Source: Leclercia sp. LSNIH1
GTDB lineage: Bacteria > Pseudomonadota > Gammaproteobacteria > Enterobacterales > Enterobacteriaceae
DNA: 64,000 nt
Assembly (NCBI RefSeq): GCF_002902985.1
Contig: NZ_CP026167.1
Span: forward strand, 496,001 to 560,000
Direction of reading: 5' to 3'
Each line of letters opens with the position of its first letter. Within the stretch, counting starts at the first letter, position 1. The notes below the pieces were generated by a model. That model did not search any database. It was given only the letters and a program-made list of their open reading frames with translations, and was not told the DNA's origin. Positions 38,698-47,793 of this stretch are shown here, piece by piece. The position numbers and the translations under genes were made by a program.

Positions 38698-39451
38698 TTT
38701 TCAATTCCTGATTTTCACTGTGCGAAAGCCCGAGAACGGGCAACAAATCTTTGAAGTGGTCGAAGACAAAATCCGGCTCACTCAGCGTAATGGATTCACC
38801 GTAGTTATAGCCATAAGTCAGGCCAACGGACGGGCAGCCTGCGGCCCTGGCAGCCAGAATATCATTGCGCGAATCACCCACAAAGAGCAGCGCTTCAGGC
38901 GGTAAGGATAATTTTCCTGCCACCAGCAGTAGCGGTTCGGGATGCGGCTTCTTGTTCTGCACATCGTCGCCGCCGACAATAACCGAGAAATAGTGAGCGA
39001 TATCGAGCGCTTCCAGCAGCGGGGCGACGAACGCCGTCGGCTTGTTGGTCACCAGCCCTAGCGGCAGACCCTGAGCATGCAGCGCGCTCAGCGTAGCGGC
39101 CACATCCGGGAACAGGAAGCTACCCTCTTCCACCGTCTCTTCATAAAAACGGTTAAACAGCTTACGCAGGATACGCACCTGCTCTTCCTGAGGGATGTCT
39201 GCATGATCGACACCCGGCTTGCCCTGCGCCGCACGTTGAACAGCACGCTCCTGGCGCGCCCAGGTCAGCGCGCGCTCCATCAGCACGTCAGCCCCGTTAC
39301 CGATCCACGTCACCACACGTTCTTCGCCCGCCACCGGCAGCTCCAGCGCGTACAGCGCCTGATCGACCGCCGCGGTTAAACCCGGTGCGCTGTCCACCAG
39401 CGTACCGTCGAGGTCAAATGCAACACCCCGAATTGCCTGCAAATTATCCAT
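38690..39451 (-). CDS. gph: Phosphoglycolate phosphatase
   Basis: Gph is a HAD-superfamily phosphatase that removes 2-phosphoglycolate formed during DNA repair. The 253-residue product has the motif [10 protein letters not shown], a threonine/asparagine motif II (VTNKP) and a lysine and acidic motif ([11 protein letters not shown]). It overlaps rpe by 8 bases and trpS by 8 bases. Confidence 0.97.
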   Translation of the reverse strand: MDNLQAIRGVAFDLDGTLVDSAPGLTAAVDQALYALELPVAGEERVVTWIGNGADVLMERALTWARQERAVQRAAQGKPGVDHADIPQEEQVRILRKLFNRFYEETVEEGSFLFPDVAATLSALHAQGLPLGLVTNKPTAFVAPLLEALDIAHYFSVIVGGDDVQNKKPHPEPLLLVAGKLSLPPEALLFVGDSRNDILAARAAGCPSVGLTYGYNYGESITLSEPDFVFDHFKDLLPVLGLSHSENQELKND

Positions 39452-40121
39452 GACTTACCTTCGCCAGTTCACTGCGCATTTCATCAATGACTTTTTTGTA
39501 GTCCGGCTGATCGAAAATAGCCGAACCCGCGACAAACATATCTGCCCCCGCCGCCGCGATTTCGCCGATGTTGCTGACCTTCACGCCGCCATCCACTTCG
39601 AGGCGGATATCAAAGCCAGACTCGTCGATACGGCGACGTACTTCCCGCAGTTTATCCAGCGTATGCGGAATGAAAGACTGCCCGCCAAAGCCCGGGTTAA
39701 CGGACATCAGCAGGATCACGTCCAGCTTGTTCATGACGTAATCCAGGTAGCTCAGCGGCGTGGCCGGATTGAAGACCAGGCCCGCCTTACAGCCGTGCTC
39801 TTTGATCAGCTGTAGCGTACGGTCAACGTGTTCGGAGGCTTCAGGATGGAAGGTGATGATGCTGGCACCCGCGGCGGCAAAATCTGGCACGATGCGATCG
39901 ACCGGTTTTACCATCAGGTGCACGTCAATCGGTGCGGTCACGCCATAATTGCGCAGCGCCTTCAGGACCATCGGGCCGATGGTCAGGTTAGGCACGTAGT
40001 GGTTATCCATAACGTCGAAATGAACGACATCCGCACCGGCAGCCAGTGCTTTCGCGGTATCTTCGCCCAGCCGGGCAAAATCAGCCGAAAGAATTGAGGG
40101 TGCAATCAAATACTGTTTCAT
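39444..40121 (-). CDS. rpe: Ribulose-5-phosphate 3-epimerase
   Basis: Rpe interconverts ribulose-5-P and xylulose-5-P in the pentose phosphate pathway. From the ATG at 40121 it has 225 residues ([20 protein letters not shown]). GGAG six bases upstream supports it; the ATG at 40127 abuts the Shine-Dalgarno. TIM-barrel motifs [12 protein letters not shown] and SVNPGFGGQ are visible. Confidence 0.97.
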   Translation of the reverse strand: MKQYLIAPSILSADFARLGEDTAKALAAGADVVHFDVMDNHYVPNLTIGPMVLKALRNYGVTAPIDVHLMVKPVDRIVPDFAAAGASIITFHPEASEHVDRTLQLIKEHGCKAGLVFNPATPLSYLDYVMNKLDVILLMSVNPGFGGQSFIPHTLDKLREVRRRIDESGFDIRLEVDGGVKVSNIGEIAAAGADMFVAGSAIFDQPDYKKVIDEMRSELAKVSHG

Positions 40122-40162
40122 CCGCATCTCCTTGAACTTTGTTTAACGGCGGGCGAAACGGC

Positions 40163-40975
40163 TCAGGGCAGATAGAGTGCCAGCAGTTCGTCCACCTTTT
40201 TACGTGTGCCGCCGTTGCTGCTGATGCTGCGCCGGACTTTGACCTGAAAATGCTCCGCGGCCTTGTACCATTCGCGCGTATCGGGCGTATCGTGATTCGA
40301 AATTAACACCGGGATACTTTTGCTGACCAGCTTTTCCGCCATCCCCGCCAGATGCGCCTGCTCGGCAGGGCTAAAGCTGTTGGTGTGATAAGCGGTAAAG
40401 TTCGCCGTAGCAGACAGCGGTGCGTACGGGGGGTCACAGTAAACCACCGAATTGACGTCAGCAAGGTTCATACACTCTTCATACGAGAGGCAATAAAACT
40501 CTGCATTCTGCGCTTTTTCAGCAAAGTGATACAGCTCGGCCTGAGGGAAATAGGGACGCTTGTAGCGGCCAAACGGCACGTTGAATTCACCACGCAGATT
40601 ATACCGGCACAGGCCGTTGTAACCGTGGCGATTAAGATAGAGGAACAGCAGCGCACGGCGGAACTTATCCTGGCACTGATTAAACTCAGCGCGGTGCTGA
40701 TAGTAAACGTCCGGGGTGTTGTTCTCTGGCGTAAACAGCTTGCGCGCCTCATCGACGTACTCATCGGTACGCTCTTTTACGATGTTGTAAAGACTGATCA
40801 GGTCGCTGTTGATATCCGCAAGGATATAGCGGGAGTAGTTGGTATTGAGAAATACCGAGCCCGCACCAACAAAGGGTTCGACAAGACACTCGCCGTCTGG
40901 CAGGTGTTTTTGAATATCATCGAGCAGGGGGTATTTCCCCCCTGCCCATTTCAAAAAAGCGCGATTTTTTTTCAT
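40163..40975 (-). CDS. dam: DNA adenine methylase (GATC)
   Basis: Dam methylates adenine at GATC for mismatch repair strand choice, replication timing and gene control. The 270-residue product has the SAM motif FLKWAGGKY and FVGAGSVFLN near the N-terminus, and the catalytic DPPY (CDPPYAPLSA). It is 8 residues shorter than E. coli Dam at the C-terminus. Confidence 0.97.
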   Translation of the reverse strand: MKKNRAFLKWAGGKYPLLDDIQKHLPDGECLVEPFVGAGSVFLNTNYSRYILADINSDLISLYNIVKERTDEYVDEARKLFTPENNTPDVYYQHRAEFNQCQDKFRRALLFLYLNRHGYNGLCRYNLRGEFNVPFGRYKRPYFPQAELYHFAEKAQNAEFYCLSYEECMNLADVNSVVYCDPPYAPLSATANFTAYHTNSFSPAEQAHLAGMAEKLVSKSIPVLISNHDTPDTREWYKAAEHFQVKVRRSISSNGGTRKKVDELLALYLP

Positions 40976-41042
40976 GCTGACTAACTGATTACACCTTCTC
41001 CGGCTGTGGAGAAAGCTCCGACAGCATCCTGCGCTTCACAGA

Positions 41043-42311
41043 TTACTTCAAATCGGACTGAACCTGACGGATCGGCTTCGCCCACGGATTTTTCGCCTGA
41101 ACGTCGGCTGGCAGTGTGGCAACCGCGCGTTTTGCTTCGTCTTTCGATGAGTACACACCGCTTACCAGCACATACCATGGCTGACCGTTACGGGTGGTCT
41201 CATAGACAACAAAGTTTTTCAGGTTCGATTTTTTCGCCCAGCCGTTGAGGTTGTCATAGCTGGAAGAGCTGCTCAGCTGCAACGTGTAGTTGGTGGACGG
41301 CGCAGACTTCAGTGAACTCACGTTCCCTGTCGATTTACCGGTGCTGGCAGAAGCCGCCGGGGCGCTCGCCGCTGGCGTCGATGCTGTTGCGGTCGGCGCT
41401 GGCGTTGCTTTCGGTGCCGTCGCGGTTGTCGCAGGCGCTTTCGCCGGGGCGCTGGTTGCCGTCTCAGTGTGCTTCGGCTGCGCGGCTGCTTTAGGCGCTT
41501 CTGCTTTCGCAACAGGCTGCGGCTTCGCTTCACGCTTCGGCTCAATTACCGCCTGCTTACGCTCCTGATGCTGCGCAGGTTTAGTCTGACGTGGCGCAGA
41601 TTCTGCCGCCGCCGTCTGCTGTTGCCCGGTAGCACCACGGATTGGCGCTACGGTCGCAGGCTCGGTCGGCAGGGTGGAGTTCACCACTACATTGTTAACC
41701 TGCTGCTCGCTCTGCGGCTGCGTCAGGGCGTTATTCAGATTGCCCTGAACCTCAACGCGCTGCTGGCCTTCAGGAGTAGCCGGAGACTGGCCCTGAGTCG
41801 GCGTGGAGGCAACAGGCGGCAGAGAGATCTCCTGCTGCGTATTCTCTGCGGAGGTAGCGCCTGGCGCTGGCTGCGAGCCATTTGCCTGGTCGGCAGCGCT
41901 GCCGGAAAGATCGATACTCTTCTCGCCGGAAGCAGTTTGTTCAGCAGGCGAGGTGGACGGGGCTTTCAGTGCGGAGCCGACGCCGATAATCAGCAGCAGC
42001 AGGACCAGCACCCCCAGGCCCATCATAATATACTGGCGGGAAGCGGGTTTCGCCGCAGCGGCCTTACGCTTGCGCGGGCGACGCTGTACGGGCGCTTCGT
42101 CCATTGAATCATCTTCGGACTCATAATCCTCTTCTTCACGCTCCTCGCGGGCGGCGCGGCCACGCGAAGGACGAGGATCGTCATTGTCCAGATCGACCTC
42201 ATCAAAGTTGATTTGCGGCTCGTTATCGCGTTCTGAAGATTGGCGAGTACGACCAGTACGACGATCGCTGGGATCGGGTTTCAGCTCGTCTTCTGGTTTG
42301 AATTCATCCAT
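41043..42311 (-). CDS. damX: Cell division protein DamX
   Basis: DamX is a SPOR-domain inner-membrane protein that localises to the septal ring by binding denuded glycan. The 422-residue product has a charged cytoplasmic N-terminus, one membrane span (about 95-115), a long Ala/Pro/Gln-rich linker (about 116-335) and a C-terminal SPOR domain ([20 protein letters not shown] near 345). The low-complexity linker explains spurious frames here. Confidence 0.96.
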   Translation of the reverse strand: MDEFKPEDELKPDPSDRRTGRTRQSSERDNEPQINFDEVDLDNDDPRPSRGRAAREEREEEDYESEDDSMDEAPVQRRPRKRKAAAAKPASRQYIMMGLGVLVLLLLIIGVGSALKAPSTSPAEQTASGEKSIDLSGSAADQANGSQPAPGATSAENTQQEISLPPVASTPTQGQSPATPEGQQRVEVQGNLNNALTQPQSEQQVNNVVVNSTLPTEPATVAPIRGATGQQQTAAAESAPRQTKPAQHQERKQAVIEPKREAKPQPVAKAEAPKAAAQPKHTETATSAPAKAPATTATAPKATPAPTATASTPAASAPAASASTGKSTGNVSSLKSAPSTNYTLQLSSSSSYDNLNGWAKKSNLKNFVVYETTRNGQPWYVLVSGVYSSKDEAKRAVATLPADVQAKNPWAKPIRQVQSDLK

Positions 42312-42403
42312 TTAACACCCCACTAAAAGGCTTATGCCTACGACTTTGCACATCACCTGAAGCAAAATGGCTACGTATTACCGCAGCCGGACCTTTCTAA
42401 TAG

Positions 42404-43492
42404 TTACGCTTGCTGGCAATCAGCAATAGCGCCAAGAACGACATCGTGCGGCACACCGCCACGAACTTCACTCTTTCCGATTGCAAGCGGGAGTACCAGA
42501 CGCATCTCGCCTGCTAATACTTTTTTATCACGCATCATGTGCGGCAAGTAGGCCTGCGCTGACATTTCGCGCGGTCCCGTCACCGGTAACCCGGCACGCT
42601 CAAGCAACGTGATAATGCGTTGTGTATCCGCCTTGCTGAACTGACCCAGACGCTCTGAGGTGCGAGCGGCCATCACCATCCCTGCCGCCACGGCCTCGCC
42701 ATGCAGCCAGTTACCGTAGCCCATTTCGGCTTCGATAGCATGGCCATAGGTGTGCCCCAGATTCAGTAAAGCACGTAAGCCTGTTTCGCGCTCGTCTGCG
42801 GCAACCACTTCTGCTTTCAGCTCACAACAACGGCGAATACAGTACGCCATCGCCTGACCATCCAGGCGCAATAAGGCGTCCATATTCTCTTCAAGCCAGC
42901 TAAAGAACTCGCCATCCAGAATAATGCCGTACTTGATCACTTCCGCCAGGCCAGATGCCAGCTCGCGCTTCGGCAGCGTTTGCAGGCAGTCGAGATCCAC
43001 CACCACCGACGCGGGCTGATAGAACGCGCCAATCATGTTTTTGCCAAGCGGATGGTTTACGGCGGTTTTGCCGCCAACAGAAGAGTCAACCTGCGACAAC
43101 AGCGTGGTCGGGATCTGAATAAAACGAACGCCACGCTGATAGCTTGCTGCCGCAAACCCGGTCAGATCGCCAACAACACCGCCGCCTAATGCCAGCAGTG
43201 TTGTGTCGCGACCGTGCGGTTTTTGCAGTAATGCGGTGAAGACGGTATCAAGTACCGTCAGGCTTTTATACTGTTCGCCATCAGGCAGAATCACACTGTC
43301 GACCTTCACGCCAGCCTGTTCAAGCAGCTGACGTACGCGGTCGAGATAAAGCGGAGCCAGTGTCTCATTGGTGACCAGCATTGCCTGATCACCCGCTTTC
43401 AGTGGTAAGAAGGAAGCTGGGTCGTTAAACAAACCAGCCGCGATAGTGATAGGGTAACTCCGTTCACCGAGCGTGACTGTAATCCTCTCCAT
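42404..43492 (-). CDS. aroB: 3-dehydroquinate synthase
   Basis: AroB forms 3-dehydroquinate, the second shikimate-pathway step, with NAD+ and a divalent metal. The 362-residue product has the NAD-binding [20 protein letters not shown] and the metal-site histidines within HTYGHAIE and HGEAVAAG. It follows aroK on the same strand. Confidence 0.98.
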   Translation of the reverse strand: MERITVTLGERSYPITIAAGLFNDPASFLPLKAGDQAMLVTNETLAPLYLDRVRQLLEQAGVKVDSVILPDGEQYKSLTVLDTVFTALLQKPHGRDTTLLALGGGVVGDLTGFAAASYQRGVRFIQIPTTLLSQVDSSVGGKTAVNHPLGKNMIGAFYQPASVVVDLDCLQTLPKRELASGLAEVIKYGIILDGEFFSWLEENMDALLRLDGQAMAYCIRRCCELKAEVVAADERETGLRALLNLGHTYGHAIEAEMGYGNWLHGEAVAAGMVMAARTSERLGQFSKADTQRIITLLERAGLPVTGPREMSAQAYLPHMMRDKKVLAGEMRLVLPLAIGKSEVRGGVPHDVVLGAIADCQQA

Positions 43493-43550
43493 AGCGCGAC
43501 ATCCACCTTAAATACTTTTTACCCGCAGGCGAGTATATATAAAGCCAGAA

Positions 43551-44072
43551 TCAGTTGCTTTCCAGCATATGAATAATCTGGTTTGCGACCACTTTAGCGC
43601 TCTGATCGTCTGTGCGAATGGTGACGTCAGCAATCTCTTCGTACAGGGGATTGCGTTCATCTGCCAGCGCTTCCAGAACTTCACGTGGAGGCGTCTCAAC
43701 CTGCAGCAACGGGCGTTTTTTATCACGCTGCGTACGCGCCAGTTGTTTTTCGATGGTCGTTTCGAGATAGACCACGACACCGCGGGCGGAGAGACGGTTG
43801 CGAGTTTCGCGAGATTTTACAGAGCCGCCGCCAGTAGCCAGCACAATGCCCTGTTTTTCCGTAAGTTCATTGATGACTTTTTCTTCTCGGTCACGGAAAC
43901 CCTCTTCGCCTTCTACATCGAAGACCCAGCCCACATCAGCTCCGGTTCGTTTCTCAATCTCTTGATCAGAATCGTAAAATTCCATATTGAGTTGTTGAGC
44001 TAACTGGCGCCCAATAGTGCTTTTGCCGGCACCCATAGGCCCAACCAGAAAGATATTGCGTTTCTCTGCCAT
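43551..44072 (-). CDS. aroK: Shikimate kinase I
   Basis: AroK phosphorylates shikimate in aromatic amino acid biosynthesis. The 173-residue product has the P-loop GPMGAGKS (11-18), shikimate-binding DSDQEIE and GGGSVKS, and the lid region [11 protein letters not shown]. It is the first gene of the operon that runs to trpS. Confidence 0.98.
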   Translation of the reverse strand: MAEKRNIFLVGPMGAGKSTIGRQLAQQLNMEFYDSDQEIEKRTGADVGWVFDVEGEEGFRDREEKVINELTEKQGIVLATGGGSVKSRETRNRLSARGVVVYLETTIEKQLARTQRDKKRPLLQVETPPREVLEALADERNPLYEEIADVTIRTDDQSAKVVANQIIHMLESN

Positions 44073-44291
44073 TTTTTCGGTACTACTAAGACTATTCGTT
44101 AATGGTAAACCCGCTTCGCCGATACCTGGCGTAACAGGACATGAACTGAAACCTCATATGCGATAGAGCGAGAGTCAGACTAAAAATTATCTCAATACTC
44201 CAGCTTGTTTGGCAACAGAATAAATCACCCTGCCTGCCGCTTAAGTTGTTAAGGTGTGAGATTGAGTAGGCTGATTCTCAAATCGGTACTC

Positions 44292-44320
44292 CTTGTATGC
44301 TAATTAATGCCCCACGTCAA
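44292..44320 (-). promoter_or_regulatory. Candidate aroK promoter
   Basis: On the minus strand -35 TTGACG (44315-44320), a 17-bp spacer and -10-like TACAAG (44292-44297) lie about 220 bases before aroK, as a long leader would require. A 7-bp inverted repeat (GCCCCAC at 44309-44315, GTGGGGC at 44352-44358) overlaps it. Confidence 0.5.
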
Positions 44321-44368
44321 ACATCTGCAACAAACAGAATGCAAAATCAGGTGGGGCGTTACCGCTTA

Positions 44369-45604
44369 TCAGGGTGTCGCAACCAGACGAGGGGTAATAA
44401 AAACCACTAATTCCCGGCGCTCGTTGTCTTTACCCTGATGGCGAAAAAACTGCCCCAGGATGGGGATACGGCTCAAGCCTGGCACATTTTCACTCCCGCT
44501 TTTATGTCTCTGAGAAAAAATTCCACCTAAGGCCAGCGTTTCACCACTTTTGACCTCTACCTGGGTTTCGATCTCCTGCTTGTCTATCGTCATGGTTTCA
44601 CTGTCGGCCTGCTTCAGCACCTGGCCCGGGCTGTTCTCGCTGATGCGCAGCTTCAGGCGTACACGTCCATTGGCCAGCACCACCGGGGTCACCTCCATGC
44701 CCAGTACCGCCTCTTTAAATTCCACCGACGTCGCGCCGCTCTCTCCGCTGGAGACCTGATAGGGAATTTCACTCCCCTGTTTAATGCTGGCAGGCTGCAT
44801 GTGCGACGCCAGCAGACGCGGGCTGGCGATAATATCCACCTGCTGTTTTTGTTCCAGGGCGGAGAGCTCAATGTCCAGCAACCGGCCATTAATCCGGCCG
44901 ATAGTGAAACCCACCTGCGTCGTGGCGTTGGTCACCGCAAGATCGCTGTTGAGTATCGTCAGCTCTCCGGGCTTACCGGGCTGCTGCGCCTGCGCCAGAC
45001 TCCACTTTACGCCCAGCTCCCGCAGGCTTTTTTCACTCATGCTGACAATGTGTGCCGCCAACTCGACCTGGGCTACCGGCAGATCCATCTGCCCCACCCA
45101 GTGCTGTAACGCATCCAGCGCAGCCCGGCTGTCGCGCACCAGCAGACGGTTGGTGCGTTTGTCCACCGCAAGGCTGCCTTTTGGGCTGAGGAGCTTTTCG
45201 GCAGCCTGCCTGAGATCGCCCGCATCCGCATAGGAGAGAGAAAAACTGCGCGCCTCCAGCGGCACACTGAGCTGACGCTTAGCGCGCTCCGCCTCTTTTC
45301 TGGCCTGCTGCTGTTGTTGCCAGGCGGCGCTGTGGATATAAAAGATGCCCTCCTGCTGGCGCATCACCAGCCCGGCGCTGGTCACCACCGTCTGTATCGC
45401 CTGTAACCAGGGAACCTTTTGCAGACGCAGAGAGACATTGCCGCTCACGTCCGGTGCGATAATCATATTGCGGTTCTCCTGCTCCGCCAGGGCCTGCAGA
45501 AGCTGGGCGACCGGCACATCATCCACGACCAGATTCACGGCCAACGGTTCCGCTGCCAGCGTCTGGCCGCCGATCAGCAGCAATGCCACCATCCCTCTTT
45601 TCAT
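44369..45604 (-). CDS. hofQ: Secretin HofQ (DNA uptake-type)
   Basis: HofQ is an outer-membrane secretin related to PilQ/ComE, thought to let DNA through in competence-type systems. The 411-residue product from the ATG at 45604 has a signal peptide (ALLLIGGQTLA/AEPLAV), a secretin N-domain region and the C-terminal secretin domain (VEVKSGETLALGGIFSQRHK near 350-370). A longer in-frame reading from 45685 is rejected. Its 5' end overlaps hofP by 86 bases. Confidence 0.93.
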   Translation of the reverse strand: MKRGMVALLLIGGQTLAAEPLAVNLVVDDVPVAQLLQALAEQENRNMIIAPDVSGNVSLRLQKVPWLQAIQTVVTSAGLVMRQQEGIFYIHSAAWQQQQQARKEAERAKRQLSVPLEARSFSLSYADAGDLRQAAEKLLSPKGSLAVDKRTNRLLVRDSRAALDALQHWVGQMDLPVAQVELAAHIVSMSEKSLRELGVKWSLAQAQQPGKPGELTILNSDLAVTNATTQVGFTIGRINGRLLDIELSALEQKQQVDIIASPRLLASHMQPASIKQGSEIPYQVSSGESGATSVEFKEAVLGMEVTPVVLANGRVRLKLRISENSPGQVLKQADSETMTIDKQEIETQVEVKSGETLALGGIFSQRHKSGSENVPGLSRIPILGQFFRHQGKDNERRELVVFITPRLVATP

Positions 45605-45914
45605 CCTGTTTCGTTCCTTGTCGTTGCCATCGCCATAACGGCGGTTCACACGCCTCAGACGTGTCGATGACCAACTCCTTTTCATCCAGCACCCTTACCC
45701 GCCAGCCCTGAGGCAACGTGTCGCCGCGACGCACCCGCAACCAGCGGGACTTTTCATCCCTGACGATGCCCACCGGCACCGCGCCGGATACCAGCCCGGC
45801 ATAATGCCACTGGCTCAGGGCTGCATCGGGGCAGCGTGACACCGGAGCCTGAAACGGATCGCGCATGCCGAGAAGAAGCGGCAGCAGAAGCAGTACGCCA
45901 CCGCTAACCCGCAT
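45519..45914 (-). CDS. hofP: HofP, PilP-like protein
   Basis: HofP is the small PilP-like component, possibly a periplasmic protein bridging inner-membrane parts and HofQ. From the ATG at 45914 it is 131 residues: a hydrophobic N-terminus (MRVSGGVLLLLPLLLGMRDP), a short beta-rich core, and a low-complexity tail. The start overlaps hofO by 11 bases. The last 86 bases overlap hofQ in another frame, so both coding frames are constrained there. Confidence 0.85.
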   Translation of the reverse strand: MRVSGGVLLLLPLLLGMRDPFQAPVSRCPDAALSQWHYAGLVSGAVPVGIVRDEKSRWLRVRRGDTLPQGWRVRVLDEKELVIDTSEACEPPLWRWQRQGTKQDEKRDGGIAADRRPDAGSGTVGRESGRG

Positions 45915-46365
45915 TCTGGCGCTCCAGGTGCAGGGTGAGGCGCAGCTTTTGCTGTTCTGGCTGGAGCGTAAAACGCGCCACCGCCACGTCGCGTTGGGCG
46001 AGAGTGGCAAACAGCCCGGGGATCTGCCCCCAGACCGCCTCGACCACCAGTTCGCCTCCAGCACTGACGGGTTGCCAGCGCACCATGCGTAGCTCACCGG
46101 TATCGAACTCCAGCGGCGAAAAGGGCCGTGACGCCACGGACGATGGCGCCTCCTCAACGGGCGAGAGCTTACGCACCGCGGTCCATAAGCGGCCGTTGAT
46201 CGCCGCGTCACGCGCGTGCTGAGCCTGATGCGTGGCAAGCTGTTGCTGCTGCATGCCTAGCTGCCCCCCGATCACGCAGAGCAGCATCAACCCTGAGCTG
46301 AGGCCCCAGCACAGCCAGCGCCAGCGCGGGGACAACGCGTACCAGATGTCAGGAGGGATCCGCAT
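45904..46365 (-). CDS. hofO: HofO, PilO-like protein
   Basis: HofO is a PilO-like bitopic inner-membrane protein. The 153-residue product has one membrane segment (about 18-37, LCWGLSSGLMLLCVIGGQLG) followed by a coiled-coil start (QQQQLATHQAQ) and a periplasmic domain. It overlaps hofN by 17 bases and hofP by 11 bases. Confidence 0.9.
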   Translation of the reverse strand: MRIPPDIWYALSPRWRWLCWGLSSGLMLLCVIGGQLGMQQQQLATHQAQHARDAAINGRLWTAVRKLSPVEEAPSSVASRPFSPLEFDTGELRMVRWQPVSAGGELVVEAVWGQIPGLFATLAQRDVAVARFTLQPEQQKLRLTLHLERQNAG

Positions 46366-46888
46366 CAGCCTGCTCCTTGCGGGTCAGCGCCCAGCTAAAT
46401 TGCCAGCGCCCCTGCGCGTCCTGGCGCATCTCGCCGGGCGCGGCGGGGGTAAACCCCGGCAGCTGGCGTAGCGCTCTCTCCAGCGCCGCAAGCGCCGGTA
46501 ACGTGGCGGCGTAGCCACTCAGGGAGAGGGTAGAGTGCTGGAAACGGAGCTGCGCCAGCCATGCCTGCTCCGGCAGGGCGCGGGCCAGGGCGATGAGGAT
46601 CGTCTGCCATGCCTCCGTCTGCGCTTTTTTTTGCGCCCAGCGCTGCTGTTGCTGGCGCTGAACAATACGCGCCGTCCACTGCGTTTGCCGCTGCGCCAGC
46701 GCCTGCCTCAGCGCCACATCGCTGGCCTGTCGCTGCGCGAAAACCTGCGCTTGCAGCGGGGCGTCGGCCCGCCGGGCGGTCCAGAGCCCCAGCGTTACCA
46801 GCAGCGAGCCGGTGAACAGCAAGCCCCAGAAGCGCAGGCAGTGGCGTTTTTGTTGCTGACGCCACGGCAGCAGATTGGCCGCGCTCAT
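46349..46888 (-). CDS. hofN: HofN, PilN-like protein
   Basis: HofN is a PilN-like inner-membrane protein that partners HofM and HofO. The 179-residue product has one membrane span (about 20-38, FWGLLFTGSLLVTLGLW) and a coiled-coil (AQRQTQWTARIVQRQQQQRW). It overlaps hofM by 4 bases and hofO by 17 bases. Confidence 0.9.
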   Translation of the reverse strand: MSAANLLPWRQQQKRHCLRFWGLLFTGSLLVTLGLWTARRADAPLQAQVFAQRQASDVALRQALAQRQTQWTARIVQRQQQQRWAQKKAQTEAWQTILIALARALPEQAWLAQLRFQHSTLSLSGYAATLPALAALERALRQLPGFTPAAPGEMRQDAQGRWQFSWALTRKEQADADPS

Positions 46889-47673
46889 CGCGCATAGCCT
46901 CCCGTCGCCAGCGCTAACGCCAGTGCGACGCTAAAATCCGCGCCATTTTCAGGCAGCGGCGGTTGCCGGTGGGACAACACGTTCCAGGGGTCGAAACTGC
47001 GCATATCGCAGCAGGCGATCTCCTCAACCCTTAGCGCCAGCAGGGCTGCAAGGCTTTCAACATCGGGCGCCTCCGCCAGCCCACGCCTGCCCCACTGGTG
47101 ACGCATCGCCCATAGCCATTGATCCCGATCGCGCCAGGCAACGCACTGGGCAGGCGCGTCTACAAAAGGCAGAAAATGGGCCAGCGCCCCGGCATCGGGT
47201 GTGATCGCGGCCAGCCGCAGACGCAACACCCGGGCCAGCTCCAGCAGCGTGGCGATCTCTTTATTTTGTGCCGCGGTAACCTGATACCCCTGGCTGAACG
47301 TATCTTCCGCATAATCAAAACGCAGGGCATCGGGTGCCATCTCCAGCTCGCGGCTCAAGGCCGCGCCAATCCAGGCCGTCTCTTCGCTGTCGCGCAGGGT
47401 TATCGCCGGGCGCGGAAAGGTGCGTTGCAGGGTGCGGGCGGCCGGAAAGGCGAGAAGTACCTGATGCTGGTAAGGCAGCCACTGTCGCCACTCGCGCAGC
47501 GCTGCAGCCAGTTGTTCGGGCTGAAGAATTTGCCCGTCGCGGATAACACCCTCCGCGAGGGGGAGCTGCCACCAGCGGCGCAGCCCCCAGCCCGACTTTC
47601 TGCGTACCAGCGCGACGGCCAGCACCTTATCCTGTTGAATATGAACGCCTGTTCGCCATGTTTTAAATACCAT
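46885..47673 (-). CDS. hofM: HofM, PilM-like cytoplasmic ATPase-fold protein
   Basis: HofM is a PilM-type actin-fold protein that organises the inner-membrane platform. The 262-residue product starts MVFKTWRTGVHIQQDKVLAV and aligns with E. coli HofM throughout. It is the first gene of hofMNOPQ, divergent from mrcA. In E. coli this operon belongs to the Sxy/CRP-S competence regulon; no CRP-S site was recognised here. Confidence 0.9.
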   Translation of the reverse strand: MVFKTWRTGVHIQQDKVLAVALVRRKSGWGLRRWWQLPLAEGVIRDGQILQPEQLAAALREWRQWLPYQHQVLLAFPAARTLQRTFPRPAITLRDSEETAWIGAALSRELEMAPDALRFDYAEDTFSQGYQVTAAQNKEIATLLELARVLRLRLAAITPDAGALAHFLPFVDAPAQCVAWRDRDQWLWAMRHQWGRRGLAEAPDVESLAALLALRVEEIACCDMRSFDPWNVLSHRQPPLPENGADFSVALALALATGGYAR

Positions 47674-47759
47674 GTTTCACGATCTCCTTATCGTCCGGGG
47701 GGATAACGGCTATATCAATGCTACAGGCTTGCCTTTATACTACCGCGCGATTGTTTAGA

Positions 47760-47771
47760 AACTGCCCAGTT
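47760..47771. promoter_or_regulatory. Palindrome in the hofM-mrcA gap
   Basis: AACTGCCCAGTT is a perfect 12-bp palindrome, flanked by TTTAG on the left and CTAAA on the right. It lies between the divergent hofM and mrcA starts. It could be an operator, but no consensus I know fits. Confidence 0.35.
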
Positions 47772-47793
47772 CAAACTAAATGGGAAATCTCCA

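Noticed and set aside
45605..45685. 27-residue N-terminal extension of HofQ
   Set aside because: It replaces a good signal peptide start with basic sequence encoded within hofP.
47674..47793. CRP-S (Sxy-dependent) site before hofM
   Set aside because: I looked for TGCGA-N6-TCGCA-like sequences and found none convincing.
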